Assembly: GCF_032229285.1 (NCBI RefSeq)
Contig: NZ_CP135084.1
Span: forward strand, 2,232,001-2,296,000
Reading direction: 5' to 3'
DNA: 64,000 bases
From: Rheinheimera sp. MMS21-TC3
GTDB lineage: Bacteria; Pseudomonadota; Gammaproteobacteria; Enterobacterales; Alteromonadaceae
Shown here piece after piece: positions 9,324 through 19,616 of this stretch. Position 1 is the stretch's first letter. Every line of letters begins with the position of its first letter. The notes under the pieces were generated by a model. That model saw only the letters and a program-made list of their open reading frames with translations, was not told the DNA's origin and did not search any database. The translations under genes were made by a program, and so were the position numbers.

Positions 9324-10336
9324 GAGCCTATTTACTACGGCGCTTGTTTTTACTTGCTTTTGTATTTATTGCCTTAAGTATCTTCGCTTTTAGCCTAGCT
9401 TATTTATTTCCTGGTAATATTCTAAATAATATTAGCGGTTTACGGCAAATTACCCCTGAACAAGCTGGACAGCTTACCAGCTACTATCAATTAGATAAAA
9501 GTTACCTGGCACAATATATTGCCTATTTACAACGGATTTTTAGCGGTGATTGGGGGCTATCTTTCTCTAGCCAACAGCCTTTATTGCAAGAAATAAAAAC
9601 CTTAACCCCAGCAACCTTAGAGTTAGCCGCCTACGCACTGTTTATTTCATTTTTTGTTGGCATTCCCTTTGGTATTATTGCCGCAATTAAGCCCGAAGGT
9701 ATGCTTAGCAAGAGCATTTCTGGTCTTGCTGTTACCGCTTACTCGCTACCCGTTTTTTGGTGGGGTTTACTGCTTATTATGATTTTCTCTTTAGGCTTAG
9801 GTTGGTTACCTACTGCAGGTAGAATTAATGTTTTATATGAAATTCCCCATCAAACGGGTTTTATGTTGTGGGATATTTATATTGCCGATACCCCCTATAA
9901 AGGTGATGCATTTTATAATGCGCTACAACACTTATTATTGCCCACAGTGGTATTAGCCACTTTTCCTACTACTGTTATGCTGCGTTTTACTCGTGATTCT
10001 ATGTTAGATGTATGGCAACAAAACTATATAAAAACAGCACGTGCTAAAGGCTTAAGTCGGGGCCAAGTTTTATATCGCCATGGCTTACGTAATGCATTAC
10101 TGCCTGTTATACGCCAAATTGGCTTGCAGTTTAGTACTTTACTAACCCTAGCTATGATTACCGAAATTATATTTTCATGGCCTGGCTTAGGCCATTGGCT
10201 AATTGACAGTATTTATCAGCGTAATTATCCCGCTATCCAAGCTGGTTTATTAATGATTTCCACTATTGTTATCAGTGCTAATATGTCTACCGAGCTATTG
10301 CATACTTATTTTAACCCTTTGGCAAGGAAACAGTAA
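9320..10336 (+). CDS. sapB: Peptide ABC transporter permease SapB
   Basis: A 338-residue inner-membrane permease of the DppB/OppB type. The N-terminus MRAYLLRRLFLLAFVFIALS is the usual first membrane helix, and five more follow. The cytoplasmic EAA loop is visible in YIKTARAKGLSRGQVLYRHG around residue 235, the contact site for the ATPases. With SapC it forms the channel for the SapA-delivered substrate. Start overlaps sapA by four bases, and sapC begins one base after the stop. Confidence 0.94.
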   Translation: MRAYLLRRLFLLAFVFIALSIFAFSLAYLFPGNILNNISGLRQITPEQAGQLTSYYQLDKSYLAQYIAYLQRIFSGDWGLSFSSQQPLLQEIKTLTPATLELAAYALFISFFVGIPFGIIAAIKPEGMLSKSISGLAVTAYSLPVFWWGLLLIMIFSLGLGWLPTAGRINVLYEIPHQTGFMLWDIYIADTPYKGDAFYNALQHLLLPTVVLATFPTTVMLRFTRDSMLDVWQQNYIKTARAKGLSRGQVLYRHGLRNALLPVIRQIGLQFSTLLTLAMITEIIFSWPGLGHWLIDSIYQRNYPAIQAGLLMISTIVISANMSTELLHTYFNPLARKQ

Positions 10337-10337
10337 T

Positions 10338-11234
10338 ATGGCATTTATTCGTATTTTGCCCAATGAACAACTTGCCCGTTCTCCCGAAGCTCAGCTGTGG
10401 CGAGAGTTTACTCGTCAGCATAGTGCCGTAGCAGGCTTAGTGTTATTCGGCGCTTTTACACTGATCAGTCTTATTGCTCCACTCTTACTATTACATGACC
10501 CTAACCAGCAAATGGATGCCTTGCTTTTAGTACCACCGTCTTGGTCAGATCAAGGCTTAATAGAATACCCATTTGGTACCGATGATTTGGGCCGAGATCT
10601 ATTTTCCAGAATGTTAATAGGTACCCGCTATACCTTTGGTATTGCTATCATTACTGTATTAGGCTCTTTAATTATGGGCTTAGTTTTAGGCACCTTAGCC
10701 GGCATGAGTAAAGGGATTAAATCCAGCTTTTTTAACCATATACTAGATTTAACTTTAACCATCCCTTCACTATTATTAGCGGTTATTATTGTTGCAATAT
10801 TAGGGCCTGGGTTAATTAATACTACTTGGGCTATCATGCTGGCATTATTGCCTCAATTTGTGCATGGCATTCGCAATGCCATCGCTAGCCAATTAAATGA
10901 AGATTACGTTACCGCCTACCGTTTAGACGGCGCCAATAACTGGCAAATATTTAAACGCATAATTCTGCCCAATACCTGGGAGCAACTAACCTTAATGGCG
11001 AGCATGGCATTATCTACAGCTATACTGGATATTGCCGCACTAGGCTTTCTAGGCTTAGGTGCTCAATCACCTACTGCAGAATGGGGTACTATGATTGCCG
11101 ACTCTTTAGATCTTATTTATTTAGCACCAACTAGTATTGCTATCCCTGGGTTATTGATTTTTTTGGCCGTATTATCGGTTAACTTAGTCGGTGATGGATT
11201 ACGCAGCGCAATTATTAAACGGCGAGAAGGCTAA
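10338..11234 (+). CDS. sapC: Peptide ABC transporter permease SapC
   Basis: A 298-residue permease of the DppC/OppC type. I start it at the ATG at 10338-10340 (MAFIRILPNEQLARSPEAQL), one base after the sapB stop; an upstream in-frame ATG would extend 24 codons back into sapB. It shows the N-terminal OppC-like helix, FGTDDLGRDLFSRMLIGTRY, and the EAA loop DYVTAYRLDGANNWQIFKRI. It pairs with SapB. The final base of its stop codon is the first base of the sapD start. Confidence 0.94.
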   Translation: MAFIRILPNEQLARSPEAQLWREFTRQHSAVAGLVLFGAFTLISLIAPLLLLHDPNQQMDALLLVPPSWSDQGLIEYPFGTDDLGRDLFSRMLIGTRYTFGIAIITVLGSLIMGLVLGTLAGMSKGIKSSFFNHILDLTLTIPSLLLAVIIVAILGPGLINTTWAIMLALLPQFVHGIRNAIASQLNEDYVTAYRLDGANNWQIFKRIILPNTWEQLTLMASMALSTAILDIAALGFLGLGAQSPTAEWGTMIADSLDLIYLAPTSIAIPGLLIFLAVLSVNLVGDGLRSAIIKRREG

Positions 11235-12229
11235 TGTTGTTACTGGACATCAAAAATCTAACTATAGAGCTTAATACGCCAGATGGCTTAATTCGTGCTG
11301 TTGATAAAGTTAACTTTAGTTTACGCGAAGGAGAAACCCGCGGCTTAGTAGGTGAGTCAGGCTCTGGCAAAAGTTTAATAGCTAAAGCAATAGTTGGCGT
11401 GTTGAATCAGCGCTGGCAAGTCACTGCGGATAGGTTTCATTGGGCCGGACAGGACTTACTGCGTATGAGCTCGGCTCAGCAAAGAAAAATTATTGGCCGT
11501 GATGTGGCCATGATCTATCAAGAGCCAAGTTTAAGTTTAGACCCTACCGATGTTATTATTGATCAGCTAGAAGAAGCTATTCCAAATCATCAATTAGAAG
11601 GCCCCTGGTGGCGTAGGCGCTATCAGCGCCGTCGTAAAGCAATAGCGTTACTACATAAAGTAGGCATTAGCGACCATAAGGCCATTATTCATAGTTATCC
11701 ATATCAGTTATCTGAAGGGATTTGTCAAAAAGTAACTATAGCTATGGCCATAGCAAAAAGCCCTAAACTCTTAATCGCGGATGAGCCAACTACCGCCTTA
11801 GAAAGCGCTACTCAGGCGCAATTATTTAGGTTATTAGCTAGCATTAATCAACTTAAAGGCACGGCCATATTATTGATTAGCCACGAACTTGAAAGCATTG
11901 CTCGCTACACCCAAAGTTTAAGTGTGCTCTATTGTGGTCAATTAGTTGAAGCTGGCGAAACCGCCACTATTATTAAACAACCTATGCACCCTTACACTCA
12001 TGCTTTAATCAAAAGTGCGCCTGAGTTTCAGCCTGAGCTAACGGCTAAAAGTCCTTTATATGCCCTACCTGGCAGCATACCATTATTACAGAACTTACCT
12101 ATAGGCTGCCGCTTAGGCCCTCGTTGCCCTAATGCCCGCAAAGAGTGCGTAAAAACACCTAAGTTAGAACGGTTACACAACCACTATTATAGTTGTCATT
12201 TTCCGCTAATTAAAAAAGAAACTTTATGA
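11234..12229 (+). CDS. sapD: Peptide ABC transporter ATP-binding protein SapD
   Basis: A 331-residue ABC ATPase. Walker A is GESGSGKS (about 39-46), the signature is degenerate as YQLSEGICQKV, Walker B is LLIADEPTTALE, and the switch histidine is in LISHELE. The C-terminal oligopeptide-transporter domain has the cysteine cluster CRLGPRCP...C...C seen in DppD/OppD relatives. In E. coli SapD also affects Trk potassium uptake. It overlaps sapC by one base and sapF by four. The glutamate in LSEG in place of LSGG is worth noting but also occurs in SapD proteins, so I do not treat it as inactivation. Confidence 0.93.
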   Translation: MLLLDIKNLTIELNTPDGLIRAVDKVNFSLREGETRGLVGESGSGKSLIAKAIVGVLNQRWQVTADRFHWAGQDLLRMSSAQQRKIIGRDVAMIYQEPSLSLDPTDVIIDQLEEAIPNHQLEGPWWRRRYQRRRKAIALLHKVGISDHKAIIHSYPYQLSEGICQKVTIAMAIAKSPKLLIADEPTTALESATQAQLFRLLASINQLKGTAILLISHELESIARYTQSLSVLYCGQLVEAGETATIIKQPMHPYTHALIKSAPEFQPELTAKSPLYALPGSIPLLQNLPIGCRLGPRCPNARKECVKTPKLERLHNHYYSCHFPLIKKETL

Positions 12230-12993
12230 CTGCATTATTAGAAGTTCGCAATTTATCCAAAACCTACCACAATTCTAAAGGTTTATTTGGTCGCCAAGCG
12301 GTCCACGCTCTAACTGATATAAATTTTATCTTAGATGCAGGAAAAACCTTAGCCATTGTTGGCCAAACCGGCTCTGGTAAAAGTACCTTAGCTAAGTTAT
12401 TAGTAGGTATAGAAAAGCCCGATACAGGTGATATAGTGCTTGCGGGTGAAAAGGTAAAAATTAACAACTTTCGCCAATATAATCATGTGATCAGGTTTAT
12501 TTTTCAAGATGCTGAACGCTCACTCAATCCACATCAAAAAATAGGCCAAATGCTGGATGATGTCTTACGCTTTAGTACTATATTAAATCTGGAACAACGG
12601 CAGAAAAGAATTCAAGAAACATTAAAACAACTAGGTCTATTAGATGACCATGCAGATTTCTATCCACACATGTTTTCAGGCGGGCAAATTCAACGTGTAG
12701 CGCTCGCTAGAGCCTTAATCCTTAACCCAAAGCTTCTTGTATTAGATGAAGCTCTAACAGCCTTAGACCCTTCGCTAAGGGCTCAAATTGTCAACCTGCT
12801 GCTCGAACTACAACAAACTACCGGCTTAGCCTATTTGCTAATCACTAACCATTTACGTTTGATTAAGCATATTGCCGATGACTTATTAGTATTAGAACAA
12901 GGTAAAGTAGTAGACTACGCAGATACTATGACTGTATTTAACCAACCGCAATCTGACTATAGCAAAAAGCTTATTAACAGCACCCAAGCTTAA
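12226..12993 (+). CDS. sapF: Peptide ABC transporter ATP-binding protein SapF
   Basis: A 255-residue ABC ATPase, partner of SapD. Walker A GQTGSGKST, signature FSGGQIQRVALARAL, Walker B LLVLDEALTALD and switch histidine in ITNHLRL are all present. It is the last gene of pspF-sapABCDF, overlapping sapD by four bases. A hairpin shared with the convergent ppiD gene lies about 30 bases downstream. Confidence 0.94.
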   Translation: MTALLEVRNLSKTYHNSKGLFGRQAVHALTDINFILDAGKTLAIVGQTGSGKSTLAKLLVGIEKPDTGDIVLAGEKVKINNFRQYNHVIRFIFQDAERSLNPHQKIGQMLDDVLRFSTILNLEQRQKRIQETLKQLGLLDDHADFYPHMFSGGQIQRVALARALILNPKLLVLDEALTALDPSLRAQIVNLLLELQQTTGLAYLLITNHLRLIKHIADDLLVLEQGKVVDYADTMTVFNQPQSDYSKKLINSTQA

Positions 12994-13025
12994 CAAATTA
13001 TGCCTCTTATTATACCCCATAAAAA

Positions 13026-13050
13026 AACGCCGTGTTATTAACACGGCGTT
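13026..13050 (-). terminator. Terminator between convergent sapF and ppiD
   Basis: A perfect 11-12 bp stem, AACGCCGTGTTA pairing with TAACACGGCGTT, with almost no loop. On the minus strand it is followed by a run of T (the A-run at 13021-13027), so it fits a Rho-independent terminator for ppiD. On the plus strand the following bases are not T-rich, so use for sapF is less certain. Confidence 0.85.
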
Positions 13051-13076
13051 GTAAAGTCAATAACAGATACAGGCAA

Positions 13077-15008
13077 TTACATTGAGCTATCGTTAGTTTG
13101 TGTTGCCCGTAAATTGCGAGTAATCTCAGCTTGTGCTCTTAAAGACGCTAACACTGCAGCATAAGACTGCTGGGCATTCTGCTCAGCTAGCCGCTCTAAT
13201 TGCTCAGCATTTGGCACCACAGTAATATCAGCATCTTTTACTGCGACTACAGATACCAAGGCAACATCACCATTGGCTAGCTCAACCATATCTACGGCTG
13301 GCTGGCTATCGATAGGCTTAGCCATTGCAAAAGCTTTAGCCCGAATTTGGCCATCTAAAGTGCCGCCAAAGCGTGGCGTACCCATTGCTTGCTCTAGGGT
13401 TAAATTAGATGCTGCTATAAATTGTGCAAAACTGACTTCAGCATCAGTAGACTGCTTAAAGTTAGCTAATAGCTCTTGCCCTTTAGCTTTGGCTAATGAC
13501 GCTGCTTGCTCTGCCTTAACTGCAGCTTCAACAGAAGCTTTAACTTCATCTAAACCTTGAGTTCTCGCTGGCTCTGATTGCTTAACTCTCACTACTATCA
13601 CGTGCTGCTTGTCTAATTCAATAACATCACTATTAATTTTGTCTGCTATAAAATCAGCATCAAATATTTTAGCCATGACAACAGGCGCATTTAAAGGTGC
13701 AGAAGCGTTAGTGCGACTAAATAAAGGCGTTGCAACAACTTTTGCATCAATAGCTAAAGCAGCATCCTCTAATGAATCATAGACTTCAAAACTTACTTCA
13801 GCTAAACGTTGCTTTGCATCATAAAACTCAGTTGCTGCTTGGTCTTCTTGTAAACGCTGTGCAATTTCTGCCGATACTTCGGCTAAATCTTGCTGTTGCG
13901 CTGCCTCTAGCTTAATGAGTTTAATAATATGATAACCATAAGCTGTTTTTACCACAGGACTTAACTGCTCTTCAGCTGTTAGGGCAAAAGCTGCGGTTTC
14001 AAAGTCTTCGTCCATATCACCAAGAGCCAACCAATCTAACTCGCCGCCGTTTTCTGCAGAAAATGTATCTGCAGACTCAGTTTGTGCTAATTTAGCAAAG
14101 TCAGCACCGGCTTGTAATTGCGCTAGCAATTGTTTAGCTTTTGCTTCAACTTCAGCATCAGCTTCTTCCGATTCCAACATGATATGAGCAACTTTACGGC
14201 GTTCTTTACTTGAGTATAAGGCTTTATTGTCATTATAAAACTGCTGTATTTGCTGCTCAGTAATTGTAATATTTTTGGCTAAGGTTTCGGCCGACAACTC
14301 AACATATTCTACCGCAACTTTTTGCTCTGTTTGATACTGGGCTATATGCGTAGTGTAATAATCCTCTAGCATTTGCTGAGTTAAGTTAACATCGGCAGCA
14401 AAATTTGCTGCCGCAATACGCGCATATTCAACATCGCGGCTTTGTTGTTGCAACTTCATTAATTGTTGCATGTCATTAACAGTGGCAAAATCACTGCCTA
14501 ATACACCTATTAATAATTGATTACGCGACATCTGTTCACGCATTAGTTCTCGAAATTGTTCAGGCTGATAACCAGACTGACGTAATAAGGCAATATAACG
14601 GTCATTATTAAATTGACCATCAATTTGAAACTCTACCATGTCACGAATAGCGTCGCGGATTTGTTCATCGCTGACCCGCAGGCCAAGTTTTGTAGCAAAT
14701 TGCTGCTGTAAACGTTCATCGATTAAACGCTCTAACACTTCACTACGAAAGTTATTCATATAAGCTGGATCGGCCGCTAGCGTAGCGTACATTTCACCAA
14801 ACTGCTGTTGCAAACGTGTACGTTCATTTTGAAACGCTTGATCAAATTCTGCTTTGGATATTTTATCACCATTTACAGTGGCAACATTGACTTCTGCAGG
14901 AGAACTTAAATAACTACCCACACCTGCTAGGGCAAATGTCAGAATTACCAAACCTAAGATGGTTTTAGCAAATATCCCCTGCGATCCTTCTCTAATTTTT
15001 TCTAACAT
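13077..15008 (-). CDS. ppiD: Periplasmic folding chaperone PpiD
   Basis: A 643-residue membrane-anchored periplasmic chaperone that works with SecYEG on emerging outer-membrane and periplasmic proteins. A short cytoplasmic N-terminus is followed by a membrane helix (about residues 16-33), a SurA-N-like helical chaperone region (about 40-210), a parvulin PpiC domain (about 265-365; RRKVAHIMLES, GGELDWLALGDM, YGYHIIKLI), and a second degenerate parvulin-like C-terminal part. Length is close to the 623 residues of E. coli PpiD. It follows hupB in the lon-hupB-ppiD order found in E. coli. Confidence 0.95.
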   Translation of the reverse strand: MLEKIREGSQGIFAKTILGLVILTFALAGVGSYLSSPAEVNVATVNGDKISKAEFDQAFQNERTRLQQQFGEMYATLAADPAYMNNFRSEVLERLIDERLQQQFATKLGLRVSDEQIRDAIRDMVEFQIDGQFNNDRYIALLRQSGYQPEQFRELMREQMSRNQLLIGVLGSDFATVNDMQQLMKLQQQSRDVEYARIAAANFAADVNLTQQMLEDYYTTHIAQYQTEQKVAVEYVELSAETLAKNITITEQQIQQFYNDNKALYSSKERRKVAHIMLESEEADAEVEAKAKQLLAQLQAGADFAKLAQTESADTFSAENGGELDWLALGDMDEDFETAAFALTAEEQLSPVVKTAYGYHIIKLIKLEAAQQQDLAEVSAEIAQRLQEDQAATEFYDAKQRLAEVSFEVYDSLEDAALAIDAKVVATPLFSRTNASAPLNAPVVMAKIFDADFIADKINSDVIELDKQHVIVVRVKQSEPARTQGLDEVKASVEAAVKAEQAASLAKAKGQELLANFKQSTDAEVSFAQFIAASNLTLEQAMGTPRFGGTLDGQIRAKAFAMAKPIDSQPAVDMVELANGDVALVSVVAVKDADITVVPNAEQLERLAEQNAQQSYAAVLASLRAQAEITRNLRATQTNDSSM

Positions 15009-15082
15009 CTTAGTACAATCTCTTTATTCAACTTAGCGCCTGGGAAACAACATCAATAGTTAGTTGTTGCCGTAAAAAAAAA

Positions 15083-15100
15083 CGCATCTTAACAGATGCG
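15083..15100 (-). terminator. Rho-independent terminator after hupB
   Basis: CGCATCT and AGATGCG form a 7 bp stem with a TAAC-type loop, flanked by A-runs on the left and T-runs on the right. On the minus strand the stem is followed by nine T residues. It lies about 140 bases after the hupB stop and separates hupB from ppiD transcription. The flanking runs would also let it work on the plus strand, but no plus-strand gene precedes it. Confidence 0.8.
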
Positions 15101-15241
15101 CTTTTTTTAGAGAAGCCTTTACAAGGCTACGGTTGTTTTATCCTAACACCCGCAATATCATTTCCAGTTTATCTTTAAAATTCATCTGCGGTTTTAAAAT
15201 TAAACTTCCAATCAATAATAAGTGTTTAATCACTTAAATGA

Positions 15242-15514
15242 TTAATTAACTGCATCTTTTAATGCTTTACCTGGCTTGAATGCTGGAATCTTAGCTGCAG
15301 CGATTTCGATAGTTGCACCCGTTTGTGGGTTACGACCTGTACGAGCTGCGCGGTCACGCACACTGTAGGTACCAAAACCAACTAATGCTACTGAATCGCC
15401 TTCTTTAAGAGCTTCGGTAACCGCATCAATGAACGAATCTAAAGCACGACCCGCTGATGCCTTAGAAATGTCTGCACCAGCAGCAATTTTGTCGATAAGT
15501 TGAGACTTGTTCAC
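15242..15514 (-). CDS. hupB: DNA-binding protein HU-beta
   Basis: A 90-residue histone-like nucleoid protein that bends DNA as a dimer. It reads [20 protein letters not shown] at the N-terminus and carries the HU signature [21 protein letters not shown] in pieces around residues 46-66. I use the GTG at 15512-15514 as start: it gives exactly the 90-residue family length, has AAGGGG eight bases upstream, and E. coli hupB also starts with GTG. An upstream ATG would add 11 residues not seen in the family. The gene has its own promoter and sits between lon and ppiD. Confidence 0.96.
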   Translation of the reverse strand: MNKSQLIDKIAAGADISKASAGRALDSFIDAVTEALKEGDSVALVGFGTYSVRDRAARTGRNPQTGATIEIAAAKIPAFKPGKALKDAVN

Positions 15515-15584
15515 AATATCATCCCCTTCAATTGTTATTATTTTCAACAGCTACACTTTACTAACCTTGTAAGTGCGTTTCATT

Positions 15585-15613
15585 GTTATAACAAGCAACT
15601 TAGTTGCTTGCAA
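15585..15613 (-). promoter_or_regulatory. Sigma-70 promoter of hupB
   Basis: On the minus strand TTGCAA and TATAAC are separated by 17 bases, four of six and five of six matches to consensus. Predicted transcription starts near 15578, leaving a leader of about 64 bases. The spacer and -35 lie inside a small inverted repeat (AAGCAAC-TTA-GTTGCTT at 15593-15609, overlapping the palindrome GCTTGCAAGC), which could be a regulatory site or chance. Confidence 0.6.
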
Positions 15614-15725
15614 GCAAAAGAAACAGTAAAGCTAGTTTTAATTGCTTTGACTCTAGCCCTTGTCTGATAAGGGCTACGCCGAAAGTGCACATAACTTATC
15701 ACAGCTTAAGAGAATTAAAAGCCCC

Positions 15726-18122
15726 CTAAACCGGATTTTTTTCAGTTTTTTTAGCTTTTGCTGCTTTTTTTAGCGGTTTTTCGACAGAAACACGCGCTGT
15801 TGGCTCTTGTAAGGCTAATTCTAATACTTCATCTATCCATTTTACTGGGCAAATTTCAATATCAGCTTTAACATTTGCTGGGATATCTTTTAAGTCACGA
15901 ACGTTATCATGTGGAATTAATACCCGCTTAATTCCCCCTCTATGTGCAGCTAAAAGCTTTTCTTTCAGGCCACCTATGGCTAGTACTTCACCTCGTAAGG
16001 TAATTTCGCCTGTCATAGCAACATCAGCTCGTACTGGGTTACCGGTTAAGCTTGAAACTAACGCTGTCACCATACCTATACCTGCACTTGGGCCATCTTT
16101 TGGCGTAGCACCTTCTGGTACGTGAACATGAATATCACGTTTTTCGTAAAAGTCTTCGTTAATACGTAAGCCTTCAGCTCGACTACGAACAACCGTCATG
16201 GCTGCTTGGATAGATTCTTTCATGACATCACCTAGCGAGCCGGTAAAGGTAAGTTTACCTTTACCCATCACAGAGGCAGCTTCTATCGTTAGCAAGTCTC
16301 CACCTACTTCAGTCCAAGCTAAACCTGTTACTTGACCTATACGGTTACTGTCTTCAGCTTTACCATAATCGAACCGTTGTACGCCTAAATACTCTTCTAG
16401 ATTGTCGTTATTAATGACAACTTGCTTAATTTTTTTATTTAATAAAATCTCTTTTACTGCTTTGCGGCACAGTTTTGAAATTTCTCGCTCTAAGTTTCGG
16501 ACACCTGCTTCACGAGTGTAATACCGAATAATGCCAATAATAGCGCTATCTTCAATAACAATTTCACTTTCTTTTAAACCATTACGACTGATTTGCTTTG
16601 AAATTAAATGTTGCTTAGCAATATTAAGTTTTTCATCTTCGGTATAACCCGCTAAACGGATAACTTCCATTCTATCAAGTAAAGCCGCCGGAATATTTAG
16701 GCTGTTTGATGTTGCAAAAAACATAACATCAGATAAATCATAATCAACTTCAAGATAGTGATCACTAAAACTAGTATTTTGTTCAGGATCTAATACCTCT
16801 AGCAAAGCTGATGCAGGATCTCCTCGAAAGTTCGAAGCCATCTTATCAATCTCATCTAACAAAAATAATGGGTTACGCACCCCTACTTTTGCCATTTTCT
16901 GGATAATCTTACCCGGCATTGACCCTATGTAAGTGCGTCTATGGCCACGTATTTCCGCTTCGTCTCTAACACCACCCAATGCCATACGTACATACTTACG
17001 GCCAGTAGCTTTAGCCACAGACTGCCCTAGAGAGGTCTTACCAACACCTGGTGGGCCCACTAAACATAAAATTGGGCCTTTAAGTTTATTAACCCGTTGC
17101 TGCACCGCTAAATACTCAACAATGCGCTCTTTTACTTTTTCTAAACCATAGTGATCGGCATTTAATATCTTTTCTGCGGCGGCTAAGTCTTTTTTAACTT
17201 TGCTGCGATTTTTCCATGGCACATTGGTTAGCCACTCGATATAGCTTCGTACCACTGTCGCTTCTGCTGACATCGGCGACATCATTTTTAACTTTTGCAG
17301 TTCTGCTTTGGCTTTATCTGCCGCTTCTGCTGGCATTTTCACATCAGCTATTTTTTTTGCTAAAGCTTCAAATTCATCTGGTGAATCTTCAAGATCACCC
17401 AACTCACGCTGGATAGCCTTCATTTGCTCATTTAAATAGTACTCGCGTTGACTTTTCTCCATTTGCTTTTTGACTCGACTACGAATACGTCGTTCAACTT
17501 GCAAAATATCAATTTCGCTTTCCATCATCGCCATTAAAAACTCAAGCCGTGCTGTTACATCTAATAGCTCAAGTACTTTTTGTTTATCTTCAACCTTTAA
17601 TGGCATATGCGCAGCCATAGTGTCGGCTAAACGGGCTAAGTCTTCTATACCACTTAACGCCGTTAATACTTCAGGTGGTATTTTTTTATTTAATTTAATG
17701 TACCCTTCAAACTGATTAATAGCTGAGCGTAAAAATACTTCTTGCTCACGCTCTTCAGGTTCAGCTGTAACAATAACATCAATATTGGCGGCAAAAGTAT
17801 CGTCAGTTTCAGTAAAGTCAGCGATACGAGCACGACGACTACCCTCAACTAACACTTTAACCGTACCATCAGGCAACTTTAACAACTGTAAGATTGTTGC
17901 AACTGTACCTATTTCATATAGGTCCTCAACACTAGGATCATCTAAAGTCGCATCTTTTTGAGCAACTAAGAATATTTGTTTATCATTATCCATAGCGGCA
18001 TCAAGGCATTTGATTGACTTTGCTCGTCCAACAAAAAGTGGGATCACCATATGGGGATAGACGACAACGTCTCGCAGCGCCAATACTGGCATATGCAAAC
18101 GTTCAGCTTGTTCTACTGTCAT
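15726..18122 (-). CDS. lon: ATP-dependent protease La (Lon)
   Basis: A 798-residue cytoplasmic AAA+ serine protease that degrades misfolded and regulatory proteins. The N-terminal substrate-binding domain spans about residues 8-200. The ATPase carries Walker A GPPGVGKT and Walker [11 protein letters not shown]. The protease domain has the Ser-Lys dyad: S679 in KDGPSAG and K722 in GGLKEKL, the same numbers as E. coli Lon. The C-terminus ends in a lysine-rich tail. A heat-shock-type promoter lies just upstream. It follows clpX on the same strand with a terminator between. Confidence 0.98.
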   Translation of the reverse strand: MTVEQAERLHMPVLALRDVVVYPHMVIPLFVGRAKSIKCLDAAMDNDKQIFLVAQKDATLDDPSVEDLYEIGTVATILQLLKLPDGTVKVLVEGSRRARIADFTETDDTFAANIDVIVTAEPEEREQEVFLRSAINQFEGYIKLNKKIPPEVLTALSGIEDLARLADTMAAHMPLKVEDKQKVLELLDVTARLEFLMAMMESEIDILQVERRIRSRVKKQMEKSQREYYLNEQMKAIQRELGDLEDSPDEFEALAKKIADVKMPAEAADKAKAELQKLKMMSPMSAEATVVRSYIEWLTNVPWKNRSKVKKDLAAAEKILNADHYGLEKVKERIVEYLAVQQRVNKLKGPILCLVGPPGVGKTSLGQSVAKATGRKYVRMALGGVRDEAEIRGHRRTYIGSMPGKIIQKMAKVGVRNPLFLLDEIDKMASNFRGDPASALLEVLDPEQNTSFSDHYLEVDYDLSDVMFFATSNSLNIPAALLDRMEVIRLAGYTEDEKLNIAKQHLISKQISRNGLKESEIVIEDSAIIGIIRYYTREAGVRNLEREISKLCRKAVKEILLNKKIKQVVINNDNLEEYLGVQRFDYGKAEDSNRIGQVTGLAWTEVGGDLLTIEAASVMGKGKLTFTGSLGDVMKESIQAAMTVVRSRAEGLRINEDFYEKRDIHVHVPEGATPKDGPSAGIGMVTALVSSLTGNPVRADVAMTGEITLRGEVLAIGGLKEKLLAAHRGGIKRVLIPHDNVRDLKDIPANVKADIEICPVKWIDEVLELALQEPTARVSVEKPLKKAAKAKKTEKNPV

Positions 18123-18187
18123 TGATTCTCTCTCGAAATTAATTATTGCTGGCGCGAAACTTCTAGCTGCCGCGAAACATGTATAAG

Positions 18188-18215
18188 TATATGGGGTTCA
18201 TTTAGCGAACTTCAA
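18188..18215 (-). promoter_or_regulatory. Sigma-32 (heat-shock) promoter of lon
   Basis: On the minus strand TTGAA is followed after 14 bases by CCCCATATA, a close match to the RpoH pattern of CTTGAA, 13-15 bases, CCCCATNTA. Transcription would begin near 18180, about 58 bases before the lon start. Lon is a classical sigma-32 regulon member, so sequence and expectation agree. Confidence 0.75.
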
Positions 18216-18229
18216 TTAGCAATACGAAA

Positions 18230-18250
18230 AAGGAGCTTATTCAGCTCCTT
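18230..18250 (-). terminator. Rho-independent terminator after clpX
   Basis: AAGGAGC and GCTCCTT form a 7 bp stem with a seven-base loop, with an A-run on one side and a long T-run on the other. On the minus strand it follows the clpX stop by about 36 bases and ends in TTTTT, separating clpX from lon. Confidence 0.8.
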
Positions 18251-18285
18251 TTTTTTTATTTTTTGTTTCTTTTTTATACTTATTT

Positions 18286-19560
18286 CTATGATTCAGCAGT
18301 TACAGGATCTTTGGCTTGATAAATCAGAATAGGCTCACTCTCGCCTCGAATGACCGTTTCATCAATCACTACTTTGGAAACATTTTCCAACGAAGGTAGT
18401 TCGTACATGGTATCCAATAATACCGCTTCAACTATAGAACGTAAGCCCCGAGCACCTGTTTTGCGCTCCATTGCTTTATTAGCAATGGCTTTTAACGCAT
18501 CATCACGAAACTCAAGTTCAACATCTTCCATTGCAAATAAAGCTGAAAACTGCTTAACCAAGGCGTTTTTAGGCTGACTTAAAATCTGTATTAGCGCATC
18601 CGCATCTAATTCAGTTAATGTTGCAACTACAGGTAAACGGCCTATAAACTCTGGAATTAAACCGTATTTTACTAAGTCTTCTGGCTCTACATCACGAAAT
18701 GATTCACTAATAGAACGGGTACTTTCTTTACTGCGCACTTCAGCACCAAAACCAATACCTGCACCTTTAGCACAACGCTGCTCTATCACTTTATCTAAGC
18801 CTGCAAAAGCACCACCACATATAAATAAGATTTTAGAGGTATCTACCTGTAAAAACTCTTGTTGTGGATGCTTACGACCACCTTGCGGCGGAACTGAGGC
18901 AATAGTGCCTTCAATTAGCTTCAATAATGCTTGTTGAACCCCTTCACCTGACACATCACGGGTAATAGATGGATTATCAGACTTACGTGAAATTTTATCT
19001 ATTTCATCAATGTAAACAATGCCACGCTGAGCTTTTTCTACATCGTAATCACATTTTTGTAGTAATTTTTGAATAATATTTTCAACGTCTTCACCCACAT
19101 AACCTGCTTCAGTTAATGTGGTTGCATCTGCCATTGTAAAAGGCACATCTAATAAGCGCGCTAAGGTTTCTGCTAATAGCGTTTTACCACTACCTGTTGG
19201 ACCTATTAATAAAATATTACTTTTACCTAGCTCTACTTCAGGCTTTTCTTGAGCATTACGTAAACGCTTATAATGGTTATATACAGCAACAGCTAGTACT
19301 TTTTTAGCATGCTCTTGACCTATTACATAGTCATCAAGATGAGCACGGATCTCATGCGGCACCGGCAATTTGTCAGCATCACGCTTAGGAGAAATATCTT
19401 TTATTTCTTCCCGTATTATGTCATTGCATAAATCAACACATTCATCACAAATATAGACTTGTGGTCCTGCGATTAACTTACGCACTTCATGCTGTGATTT
19501 ACCACAGAAAGAGCAGTACAACAATTTACCACTCTTATCGCCATCAGTGCGATCAGACAT
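18286..19560 (-). CDS. clpX: ClpX, ATP-binding subunit of the ClpXP protease
   Basis: A 424-residue hexameric AAA+ unfoldase that feeds substrates to ClpP. The N-terminal zinc-binding domain has the four-cysteine pattern CSFCGKS...[10 protein letters not shown] (about residues 16-46). The ATPase has Walker A GPTGSGKT, the pore loop AGYVGEDVE, Walker [11 protein letters not shown], sensor residues and the IGF loop region [10 protein letters not shown] that docks on ClpP. It lies 56 bases after clpP in the same direction, the universal clpP-clpX arrangement. Confidence 0.98.
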   Translation of the reverse strand: MSDRTDGDKSGKLLYCSFCGKSQHEVRKLIAGPQVYICDECVDLCNDIIREEIKDISPKRDADKLPVPHEIRAHLDDYVIGQEHAKKVLAVAVYNHYKRLRNAQEKPEVELGKSNILLIGPTGSGKTLLAETLARLLDVPFTMADATTLTEAGYVGEDVENIIQKLLQKCDYDVEKAQRGIVYIDEIDKISRKSDNPSITRDVSGEGVQQALLKLIEGTIASVPPQGGRKHPQQEFLQVDTSKILFICGGAFAGLDKVIEQRCAKGAGIGFGAEVRSKESTRSISESFRDVEPEDLVKYGLIPEFIGRLPVVATLTELDADALIQILSQPKNALVKQFSALFAMEDVELEFRDDALKAIANKAMERKTGARGLRSIVEAVLLDTMYELPSLENVSKVVIDETVIRGESEPILIYQAKDPVTAES

Positions 19561-19616
19561 CTAATTACCTCTTCACTACAATGCAGGCCACTTTAATGGC
19601 AGCTGCTGAGTTTCTG

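Noticed and set aside
11234..12229. Inactive SapD because of LSEG in place of LSGG
   Set aside because: Walker A, Walker B and the switch histidine are intact, and a degenerate signature is tolerated in this subfamily.
15654..15676. Hairpin TAGCCCTT/AAGGGCTA after lon as its terminator
   Set aside because: The stem is good, but no T-run follows on the minus strand, so intrinsic termination is not supported.
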